From: Acridotheres tristis
Lineage: Eukaryota > Chordata > Aves > Passeriformes > Sturnidae
DNA length: 64,000 bases
Direction: 5' to 3'
Assembly (NCBI GenBank): GCA_037013685.1
Contig: CM072893.1
Span: 18,495,736 to 18,559,735, forward strand
The position numbers and the translations under genes are program-made. The notes beneath the pieces were generated by a model. The model did not search any database and had not been told where the DNA came from. It saw nothing but the letters and a program-made list of their open reading frames with translations. Shown here piece by piece: positions 39,801 to 47,970 of the stretch (positions within the stretch are counted from its first letter, which is position 1; every line of letters begins with the position of its first letter).

Positions 39801-40548
39801 TCGTTAGGTAAAAGCGGAGGCTTTTGCCGCCAGAGGGTGGTGCGTGCCCCCTTACAAACGCCGAGGGACAGCAATAGCCCATGGAAGTGCTGCCAGCTCC
39901 CCTCTCCCCCTTAGACCACGCTGTGCCCGTGTTCACATGACCCTGCTGAGCCCCACTAGCCATGAGCCCTACTTGTTCCCTGCACGGAGTGGAGATGAGT
40001 AAGAACGAAGTAAGAAGCAGGTTGTGAGAAAGCCCCGCTTTGGGCCAGCAGGGAGCATTAGAAGCAGCAGCACCGTGACAGTCCGGGAAGGGAGAGTGGC
40101 AGAGCCCGAAAGCGGCTTGCAGGCAGCATGCACGCAGGTCAGTTTACCCTCAAACTCTACTGAAGTACTGCTTCCTGTACAGGGAGAAGGAAACGAAAGG
40201 CTAAACAAGTGCTAGACAAAGTGCTCAGCAGGTGCGCGTCTCACCTGCAGAGCTGCAGGCGTTTAACTTCTCGGTGTCTTCTGGATTGTGCACAGCTGAG
40301 CCCTTTGCTCCCAGAATAGGAAATGTGAGCTAGAAAACTCAGTAAAATACCCCTCTGGCTCAACAAATGCTTTTCCCCCAAGAAACAAAGTTTTACACAA
40401 GATATGTACAATTAAGGTGGGGAATAAATAAGCCCACCAAGTTCAGGAATAAAAGCTCTCAAAAAGAATGGAGAACAAATAAGTTAGATCACTTACGTAA
40501 GAGAAGAAATGCTGTTGGAGCTGATATCCAGTTTGTTAGTAAGGTCAT
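27799..40548 (-). CDS. TMEM273: TMEM273 gene model (six exons, spliced)
   Basis: Small type I single-pass membrane protein, poorly characterised in any species. Coding exons on the minus strand are 40497-40548, 36078-36128, 35238-35348, 34683-34707, 28600-28626 and 27799-27802. Every junction has a good acceptor and donor, and the phases fit throughout, giving about 89 residues. Order: signal peptide (about 1-23), short acidic ectodomain (about 24-35), transmembrane helix (about 39-61, ending ICMIK) and a short hydrophilic tail with SDGKMDRRSTTGSSQS. Human TMEM273 (C10orf128), as I remember it, aligns without gaps from the signal end through the membrane helix (EEID against AEID; GFVAVIICMI against GFLALKICMI). 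The tail aligns only loosely (RRSTTG against LKSTPG). Position and strand beside VSTM4 also match human 10q11. Introns are about 4.4, 0.7, 0.5, 6.1 and 0.8 kb. The gene call is firm up to exon 5. The 3' end is tentative. Confidence 0.85.
28600..28626 (-). CDS. TMEM273: TMEM273 exon 5 (27-nt microexon, cytoplasmic tail)
   Basis: Acceptor CTACACTTTGCAG and donor GCAG/GTATGT. The first G completes Arg with AG from exon 4. The rest reads STTGSSQS and leaves AG. It corresponds to the STPGGLSD segment of the human tail. Being so short, it would be invisible to ORF-based prediction. The call rests on phase continuity, splice sites and the match to the human tail. Confidence 0.7.
28627..34682 (-). 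other. TMEM273: TMEM273 intron 4 (about 6 kb)
   Basis: No further exon is supported. The intron contains a TA/CATA microsatellite at 29932-29992 and a short hairpin at 33081-33105. A pyrimidine-rich stretch (TCTTTCTCTCTCTCATCTC...) lies at about 34170-34260 on the plus strand. Confidence 0.7.
29932..29992. repeat. AT-rich TA/CATA microsatellite
   Basis: Interrupted ATAC/ATAT/GTAT units in a partly palindromic arrangement (for example ATACATACATATATATAAAT then ATATGTATAC). It accounts for an 86-codon YIYIY-type open frame on the minus strand, which is not a gene. Confidence 0.75.
34683..34707 (-). CDS. TMEM273: TMEM273 exon 4 (25-nt microexon)
   Basis: Excellent acceptor (TTTTCCTCTTCTCACTTTAG) and donor (AGAAG/GTAAGAG). 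It reads (G)AG, then SDGKMDR, and leaves AG, keeping the frame from exon 3 into exon 5. It matches the acidic SSDLK position just after the membrane anchor in human TMEM273. Confidence 0.75.
34708..36077 (-). other. TMEM273: TMEM273 introns 2 and 3
   Basis: Intron 3 is 34708-35237 and intron 2 is 35349-36077, on either side of exon 3 (35238-35348). Nothing else is recognised in them. Confidence 0.75.
35238..35348 (-). CDS. TMEM273: TMEM273 exon 3: transmembrane segment
   Basis: This 111-nt exon completes an Asp codon split from exon 2 and then encodes 36 residues. The hydrophobic run VIIGVTLGAVLAIGFVAVII is followed by CMIKAQMIDSVFG. The positive residue just after the helix and the acidic ectodomain before it indicate an outside-to-inside type I topology. 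Acceptor TTTTCAATATTTGCAG and donor GGAG/GTAAG are good. The glycine/alanine pattern in the helix and the CMI motif at its end match human TMEM273, which is what identified the gene. Confidence 0.88.
36078..36128 (-). CDS. TMEM273: TMEM273 exon 2: signal cleavage region and ectodomain
   Basis: A 51-nt exon encoding LWRAKVHASENPEEEI, with split codons at both ends (CAT from exon 1, GAT into exon 3). Acceptor ATTTCCATTCCAG and donor ATAG/GTGAGTT are good. It corresponds to VGGAQVLATGKTPGAEI in human. Signal cleavage is probably near HA or AS. The mature ectodomain would then be only about a dozen acidic residues, too small to hold a folded ligand-binding domain. Confidence 0.85.
   Translation of the reverse strand: MFGEQRYMLLKTQRKK
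36129..40496 (-). other. TMEM273: TMEM273 intron 1 (about 4.4 kb) with a GC-rich block
   Basis: The left half (36129-38600) is AT-rich. The right half contains two GC-rich, CpG-containing stretches, about 38690-39290 and 39600-40260, with overlapping open frames on both strands. No exon could be supported among those frames. A 7-bp-arm inverted repeat (GGGACGT...ACGTCCC) lies at about 38520-38540. Confidence 0.65.
38690..40260. promoter_or_regulatory. CpG-enriched intronic block, possible promoter or enhancer
   Basis: CpG dinucleotides are clearly more frequent here than in the surrounding AT-rich intron, especially at 39600-39950. The block sits directly downstream, in the sense of transcription, of the TMEM273 start-codon exon. 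This is a usual place for a first-intron enhancer or an alternative promoter. No transcription start is visible. Confidence 0.35.
40497..40548 (-). CDS. TMEM273: TMEM273 exon 1 (coding part): start codon and signal peptide
   Basis: 52 nt: 17 codons plus one C, encoding MTLLTNWISAPTAFLLL and ending at a strong donor (TTAC/GTAAGTG). The leftover C with AT from exon 2 gives His. The start codon has A at -3, and an in-frame TGA at 40579-40581 closes the frame upstream with no earlier ATG, so the start is well fixed. The hydrophobic core AFLLL lies where human TMEM273 has ILFLL. An acceptor-like site (TAGCTTTTTTTCAG) ends at 40613, so this may be the second exon, with a non-coding first exon further upstream. 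Confidence 0.8.
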
Positions 40549-40611
40549 TATGAAGTTGTGACAAGAGAGTAGTTTCACTCAAGTTTTCATGAATTTTGCT
40601 CTTCTGCAGTG

Positions 40612-43600
40612 TCTGAAAAAAAGCTAAAACAGGTCACATGATTATTGAGAAACTAGTCACATCCTGAGTAGTTACGTTTGCAAACACAAGTTCCCTTTTT
40701 TGGGTTTAAGTTCAATATATAAACAAACTTGAAAAGGTTTTGCGAAGGAGGTGGGCAGCCAACAGTCACAGCCTACTTCAGCTATTTTGCTCTCTAAGGG
40801 ACCTTTAAACACCAACATTTTTGCATGTCGAAAATGTCCTACCACAGTGAATTTGTTTCTGCTGAAATCTTCTAAATCCATGGATAAGCAAGTGGATTTT
40901 CTGTCTTAGAAGAAATTTCTAAGGCATTCTCTTTCAGTGTTGCTAGCTTTTTTATGAACTCAACTTGAATGCTATCATAATGTTTTCAGCAGAGCACTTA
41001 TTTGAATATTTCCCTTTCATAATCAGCTTTTTCAGGAATAGAGAAGCAGCTCACTGTGGCTGCTAAACCATTGCAAGACAGTTCCCAGATAGTAACTTCT
41101 ACCTAGGAAAAATGTTCTGACATTCCTGGCCTATGTAGCTGTGTGAAGCATTGGTACAACTGAGTGTGGCAGATGTCGTAGAAAGTATTTGTTACTACTT
41201 TGACCTGTAGTGTTGGTGTGCACACACACACGTGTGTGTGTGTGTGTGTGTGTGTAGTTCATTTTTGCTTTCTCTGCTCCTGGTTCTCTGTGGGATCAGA
41301 GTTGGAAACACCAAAACCAAGAAAACAAAAATCTATGCACCAGCTGGATGGGAAATATCAGGATCCTTGTAAGAAACATCCAGTGTTTTTGTACCTTATG
41401 TTTCATCTGCAAAGATTCCTGAAAACCTCTTGTAGAAGTAATAACAGAAATGTCAGCTCTCTTGTTTTTGGGTTTGAAGGTTGTAATTTTTTAATTTGAG
41501 GGTAGTTTTGTTTTATTTTGCTTTGGTTGGTTTTTGTTGCTTCTGCTGGCCCAAATCAACAGTCTTCAGGTAGTTTCAGTATTTCAGAGAAGGAACTAAA
41601 CATCTGAGTATTTGGATGAAATCTCTAAAACTATTAGCTTTATTCCATTGCTGCTTTCCCACGAATGTTTCAAAGAGCTTGGCTAGGTGACTGCACACAG
41701 CTGATAGTGTAAGCTTCATTGTTCTTGTTCACAGCATACCTCCAGTGAGGAAAAGCACTGACCAGAATAAGAGACTTAATAGAATCCTGCTTTGTAATAG
41801 GTTTATTCTGATTCTTCACCAAACTGGGAAATGTGCTTTCAAGCACCATCATCATTATCAGCCTTCCCTCTATTCTTCACCATCCAGCCACTGGGCAGGA
41901 TATATATGTTTAATTAATTCTGCTTTTACCTTCGACCTGTAAATAGTGGGAGTAATGTCAGATTTATATGTTATATGAATAACAAGGATTTCTCAGGAGA
42001 CCCTATCTTGGTGAAAGAGGCTAACTGTAATTTTCAGCTGTGAGTAATTGTATATAATATAATCCTAAATGATTTTTCTTCTGTAATTTCATTAGAGTTT
42101 AGAAATTTAATTAGATTTTGAATCACTCTGAAATAAAGTAGCAAAACACCCAGAGACTAAGTGCAGTGGTTATTTTGTCCTCTGAGGCCAGAATTCTTGG
42201 TCTCAAATTGGCATGTGTTCATTAGGAGGAAGTTTGCAGAAGTTCTTGATATATTATTGTGTTTCAGAATGGACTCTGAATAGGTCTTTAGAGAGCATTA
42301 GAGGAGCACACAATTATTATACCGACTCTTTTTGAGGTTTAAGATCATCTGCCTTTCATATACTTAATAAAAATACGCCTCTAAAGTTGTTTAAGAAACT
42401 GTGGAGATAGGAAAGATGCCACTCCAGTGCCTCAGTGCTCTTCCTGGTTTATTATCAACTCCAGTACCTGTGTATGATGATACAGAGAGGAGTTGTTTGC
42501 TTTACTTTAATGATTAGGTAGGTTTATGGTTATTTTTATTGCTACACATATGAACTGTCATGGTGGCTGTAATTAGAGACACACTAAAATTCTGTTCCAT
42601 CTGAGGTTCAAAAGAAATCTGTCCTGGCTAACTTTCATTCTTTGTGGAATTCATTCTATAGGCAAAAAATGGACTCAGATGGCAGTGAGCACCATGAAGC
42701 AAAGACCAGTGCAGCATTTGATGATAGCATAGGGTGCCAGGATAGTTGTGGGCTCAAAAAGGATATTCTCTTAAAAAAATGGAAAAAAACCAAATGTTGT
42801 GAAATGAAGAATTTCAGCAGGACAAATCAGACAGACACATATAAAAAAACTTTCTCAATAATGGCAAGCCAACCCTATTTGAAAAGGAAGTAGTAAGTCT
42901 AATGCAATGGGATACATGTCAGTCCCAAAGAGAAAAAACAAAAGGAAAACCCCCAGGTGAGCAGAATTTTTTGTTACAAACTGACCTATGCAAACATTGC
43001 TGGCTGACTCATGTCAACATCCTCTTGACAGGATTCCAGCCTCCTCTGTGTTGGCCACTTCAGCTAGACACAGAGTGGCACAATTCCTTGGTCTGATCCA
43101 AGGAGTCATTTCCTTTGTTTCATTAACAGCTCTTGAGAGCTCATCATCACACAAATCCAATCCTCAGGCTCAAATATATGCTTTCGGAGTGTGGCCAAGT
43201 AAGTCTTGGGTCCAATTGAAAAAGATTCTTGGAAAAAGATTGAAAGATTTTGTGCACTTTGCTTGATGGATACCAAGGGTGATTAGACAACCTCAGGCAG
43301 CCTGGTGTGTGTGGATGTTCCATTCCATTAACATGTCATGTCACATCATGGAACAAATTGAAGAAAACATGTTCAGGCTGGCTGCTGCCAAAAAATCAAG
43401 GTGGTTTTGCTATGGGCATCCAGAACAAATGGAAACTATGCTTGAAAACTCACAGCTGCTCTTCCTTTGCTATTTTCTCCATCACCCCCTCTGTCAGGAC
43501 TCTGAGCTGCTGGGACAACTGGAAGGGATTCCACATTGCAGCAAGCAGCAGAATCACAGATGTCGGGTGTGTTAACAAAGGGAAACACGCCTGCACCAGT

Positions 43601-44554
43601 TATTTAATGCTTTCCTCCCTTGGCATTAAGGAATACTGTGGGAAACCATTTGGCATTCTAGTCTTGCTCCTCTTTCATTCCCCTCCACCTCTTTCCTTTT
43701 CTGTGTAAAGGAATGTGTTATGCTACAGAGATGCTGGTACAGTTTTAAAACGTGTTTTCTGGATTTCACTTGAGGGACATTATAGCTTGGCCCTGTTAAC
43801 AACTCAGAGAGGTGCAAGGAGGCAAAGAAAAAAGCCTTGGGACATGTACTCAAGTCTCCCGAGTACATCAGGAAAGACAGTGCTGAAATAGTCTTACATT
43901 ATTTGTCTCACTGCTGAACTATGAGTGAGCAACTGGAGGAGCAGATTCTTCCATAGGTTTTATATTCTCTGAAGCACTGGAAGTCCCAGTGGAGATACTG
44001 TAGCATTTGTAAAAGTGCCAGAGGAATTGGGATGCTAGAGGAGAAGGAAGCAATCCTGCAAAGCTCATGAAAAATCATTGTGAAAGCATTTGGCTCTCCG
44101 AGCAGTGAGTTTTGGACTGGACAACCCTAAGTGAAGGGCTCCAGTATTCACTGGATTATATTGTCTGGTCCTCTGTTTATCTCAGTCACTGGAGGGGTGT
44201 TTGTTGATAAAATTCCTTTACTGAGGCAGCACTGCTGGAATTTTTTCTATGTAGGTTTTCATACGGCATGAACAAAACATGCCAGGCAGCCTGGCTTTGT
44301 CATTGTTGCATATTCTGATACACTCAGCTGTGTCTTAAAATACCTTTGACGTGTATGATGATAACTTAGAAAGTTCCTAAGCAACCTCTGAAAATGGCTA
44401 GGTGCCTGCTCTCTGAAGGTGGTGTGTGTGGTGGAGGAGCAAAATGCAGTGGCTGGGAAATTTCAGAGCAAGAGAAAAAGGTAAAGTGTGTCCAGTTTCC
44501 ATCCAATATTCTTGCATCTCCTGTCTATCTGTATTCTGTGTAAGCATGTTGGAC
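40612..44554. other. TMEM273: Upstream of TMEM273; no gene supported
   Basis: This should hold the TMEM273 promoter and perhaps a non-coding first exon, neither of which can be located. TCACATGA, an E-box of the MITF/TFE type, lies at 40634-40641. A CA/TG microsatellite lies at 41214-41256. The rest is unremarkable AT-rich sequence with only chance open frames. Confidence 0.5.
41214..41256. repeat. (CA)n(TG)n microsatellite
   Basis: A GTGTG lead is followed by six CA units, then C and about twelve GT units. The switch from CA to TG makes the centre self-complementary, so the locus can extrude a hairpin or form Z-DNA. Likely polymorphic. Confidence 0.9.
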
Positions 44555-44560
44555 TTTATT
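44555..44560 (-). terminator. Poly(A) signal AATAAA of the unrecognised gene
   Basis: The minus strand reads CCTTTAATAAAGTCC, about 57 nt after the TAG stop at 44617-44619. A correctly oriented signal this close to the stop supports the neighbouring open frame as a real 3' terminal exon. Confidence 0.5.
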
Positions 44561-44616
44561 AAAGGGAAAGCATGGTGAGCTTCTACTAAAGAACATTGGT
44601 ATTGGAGTAGAAGAAA

Positions 44617-44861
44617 CTATTTTTGTCTCTCCTGTTCCAGGTGTGAAATAGGATTTTCAACAGAATAAATCTTCGAGGAAAATACGCTGTAAATGTGGAA
44701 AGGTTGAGCGTCTTTACGAGGAATGGACTCCTGAAAAACACCAGCTGTTCCTTTGTGAGAATGTAGGTTCAGTGCTCCATAGGAATGGTAATTCAGGTAG
44801 TTCATGTCCCTGTTATCCCCTCTTGGCTGGGTCACCCGCTGAATTGCATTCTCATGATCTG
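44617..44861 (-). CDS. Terminal coding exon of an unrecognised gene (about 80 codons)
   Basis: I do not recognise this protein. An acceptor (CTGTTCTCTGGTTACAG, or three bases on, CAG/ATCATGAG) opens a frame of about 80 codons, from DHENAIQRVTQPRGD to HLEQERQK, then TAG. At least five CpG lie in 245 nt of otherwise CpG-poor sequence, as expected of protein-constrained DNA. AATAAA follows 57 nt after the stop. The peptide is hydrophilic, with seven tyrosines or so, including YGAL and YSVF, which fit the YxxPhi sorting pattern. It has no cysteine and no membrane segment. It could be the cytoplasmic tail of a membrane protein or the mature part of a small secreted one. It lies about 4 kb upstream of TMEM273 on the same strand and has its own stop and signal, so it should be a separate gene. 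It resembles no human neighbour I know (C10orf71, DRGX, FAM170B). Confidence 0.45.
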
Positions 44862-45377
44862 CTGTAACCAGAGAACAGAATGATCCATTGCACTGGCACA
44901 GCAAAAATTGTATGCATACAGGGATTTTTTTTTTTCCTTTTGCTAGTCAATTCAACCATCAAAAGAGGGGACATGAAATGTGAGATATGTAGCTTCCACA
45001 AGAAAGCCTGGTAAGTTTTTGGTAGAAATGTTCAGCTTGTGGTTTTGGGTGTGGGTGTGTGTGTTTGTTTCAGTGATAAGGAAGCTTTTGCTGTCAGACT
45101 GCTAGTCAAGGGCAGCAATGACTAGTGAATAGTGGACAACTGGGCTCCTACAGCTCATTTCTATTATTCTTTGCATGTACAAACATGTTGCACTTTACTT
45201 TTGAAATCCTGTTGTCAGAAGCCAATTTTGAATGTACATACAGCAAAGTTACTTGAACAAACCATGCAGTTCCTATTCAAAGTAATTGCCACTTTCTTTA
45301 TAATATGAGCAATACTGGTGACGTGACATTAGACCTGACTGTATCCCATTTTGGTGCTAATTAATATTTGCACTTAC

Positions 45378-45429
45378 ACAAGGCATTAAAGAAGCTGAGA
45401 CTTCTCTTGACATAAAGCAAACATTCCAT
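45378..45429 (-). CDS. Candidate start exon for the unrecognised gene
   Basis: An ATG at 45427-45429 opens 17 codons, MECLLYVKRSLSFFNAL, plus one T, ending at a GT/GTAAGTG donor. The phase (one base left over) fits either acceptor of the exon at 44617-44861 across an intron of about 0.5 kb, giving a product of about 98 residues. The stretch is weakly signal-like but has a basic KR in the middle, and the base before the donor is T rather than G. Other exons could lie between or upstream. Treat this as a hypothesis. Confidence 0.22.
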
Positions 45430-47769
45430 CTTTATAATACAATAGGCATAAGCAAACTAATTCCCTTCTTTGGGGTTAGAATTGTGTTTTTTCTTCTTTT
45501 ACATCTAACACCAAAAAGCACTAAAAGTCATTAGACATCTTTATAAACACCAGGTTAAAGTAAAACACCATTCAGCATTAGTTTCCATGCAGGTTTCTCT
45601 CAAATACATGGCATTATCTGCCTGTGAAAACAGTCCTTTTGCTTGTATGTACAGTGGAAAGCTGAAAGCTTTCAGCCTCTGACAGAGGCTTTCAAAAATC
45701 TCATATCTGCATGATATGGCTGTGCCTGGCAAAGTGAGTGGAAAGATGTTTATGGACAAAGGAAGAAGGGCACTAAAATTCAAATTTAGATAGCTGAAGT
45801 AAGAGAGTTAAATATGTTACCTCCCTGCTTTCTTTAAGCCCTTATATATAGGTATAGGGATGTAAAAACCTGTTTTAACTCCTTCAACAGGAATTAAAGT
45901 ACCTACATTATGGTTTGGGTAGTTAGAAACTTAGAATCTTAAAGGATCTAGCCTATGTAATCTTTCTGATGGATGAGGGCTGAAGTCTTTCCTATGGAGG
46001 TACTGTTAATGATAGGCAATTAGCAGAAACAGCATCTCAGTGCAGAGGCACTTTGGTAGTAAAATCATCACTATGCCTGATCAAGTGACAGCCAAGGCAT
46101 TCAGCTTTTACTATGTACTAACGTCTGCCTACATCACTGCCCAAATTAATCTTCTGGGAGGGGTCTGAGACAAGACTGCCTTTCTCACTGAATCCTTGCA
46201 GCACCACAAGTTCTGGTAGATGCCCTTCCCCTCCTTTGTCCATTGTCCATCTCCATTGAGCTTTCAGACCCCTATACCCCTGCTTCCCCTCACGGAGAGC
46301 ACTTAGTGAATTAGATTAAATTGGAGATATCCTTAAAAGCTTTAGGTGGTGGACAACAAATGTGAGGTGATCACTGATGGCAGCTTATGTAAATTTAGTC
46401 TTCATTGCTCTGTAGAAATCAAGACCTCAGCCATAACATGTTTTCTTGATTTTCTTCCCCTTTGTTTGTCACAGTCCTTGTTTATCAGTCTAAAGCATAT
46501 CAGATGAACCAGGTCAGGGGCAACATGGGGTTGCTTAAAGGTGTTGATGCCATAGGGGGAAGAAGCAGAACCAGCATGTGAAGTATTCAAGCGCTGACTT
46601 CGAACTATGTGAGTTTGTGATATGCAAGCTGCACCAGGAAAGGGAATGTGAGGTTACTGCAGTCACTCAAGCCTGTGAAGATATTTGTCATTCCAAAACT
46701 ATGCTGTTGAGGGCTTTGGTTGATGGGGACTATCAGGGAGTGTAAAATAGAAAGTGGAATGTAGATTCTCAGGATTGCTGTAAAGAGGCACAAGTGACGT
46801 CATGACAGACTCATCTATTTCTCCCCCAGGGAAAAGGTGGAAACAGTACACATATCATTACCCCTGATCTCTTGGTGTGAATTTTGCAGGGTTTGTATCA
46901 ATCTGGTCAGTGTACATGGATATAATCATAGGTTGGGACTCTGGTGTTCAAGGAAAATCTGAAGTGCACTTCTGCCTCTCTTGGGCTCTTATTTTCTCTG
47001 TGGGCTTGCTGGCACCTGAGCCTGGCCCATGTACACCAAGTCTCTCCATGGGTACAGCTAAGCAAGGGTTTGCAGAATGAGGAGTGAGGAAGAGATCACA
47101 TCTACATGTCCATGTTTTGGCTGCAGAAAATCAAAACCATCCGCTTTTGGTGATGGGTATCCTGAAATGCCACCATCCCCTACTGGGATGCCAGGGAGAG
47201 TGGTCTTTGCAGAGGTGCCATCCCTGCAGCCTGTGGGGCCATTTCTACCTACAGCTCACAGCTCTAGGTTCTGCCTAGATGTTTCCAGTGTCAAGACATG
47301 TCCAATGCATCTGGACATTTTTCATGTCCAGTGATTAATTTTTACTTTTACAGCATTTTTCCATGTTTTTCTGCTCCTTGGCTATCTAGGGAAGTCATGC
47401 TTTGATAACACCTGCCTGGAAATGTAGGCTGGGTTGGAACTGATGTCCTTCTGACTTGCTTAGATCCATTTTCATCTCTTTGGGTCTTCAGTATTAATTG
47501 TCTGTTTTCTCCTTTTTTTGAGCTCTTGCCTTTTCCAGTCCAGTCCTTTGGCTGTACTATCACCTAGCAGTGAATGCAGATGCAGCAGAAGGTTTTGTTC
47601 AAAATTTATTTCCTTGATGCCCAAAGATGGACATAACTAATAAAAATCTGAGGCAGCACCTGCTATAGTGATGGGAAGTTTCTGACTTGAAAATGGCAGA
47701 CTTTTCAGTGATCCATATGTTCACATAGTCTGATACTGTGATTAAGGGAGGCAAGGGTTCATTTAGTAG

Positions 47770-47970
47770 CACCATAGAATGGTTTGGGTTGAAAAGAACC
47801 TTAAAGATCATCTAGTTTCAACCTCTCTGTCATGGGTAGGGGCACCTTTCACTAGACCATGTTCCTCAGAGTCCCATCCAACCTGATCTTAAACACTTGC
47901 AGGGGTTGAGTATCCCCAACTTCTCTGGGTAACTTCTTCCAGTAGCTCATCAGTTCCAGTGACTCACCTG
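47770..47970 (-). mobile_element. CR1 LINE 3' fragment (avian-type)
   Basis: The plus strand reads CCATAGAATGGTTTGGGTTG, then AAGAACCTTAAAGATCATCT, then CAACC and CACCTTTCACTAGACCATGT, and TCCATCCAACCTGATCTTAA further on. This is the reverse complement of the familiar avian CR1 3' end (ATTCTATG repeats, then ...AGATGATCTTTAAGGT...). It is a typical 5'-truncated copy inserted in minus orientation, with its 3' end at the low-coordinate side. It differs from consensus at perhaps one base in eight and is not active. It is the main repeat evidence that the window is avian. Confidence 0.85.

Noticed and set aside
39390..39963. 174-codon plus-strand and 135-codon minus-strand frames
   Set aside because: Both frames are open because of the GC-rich block. 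Neither resembles a known protein or has consistent splice sites.
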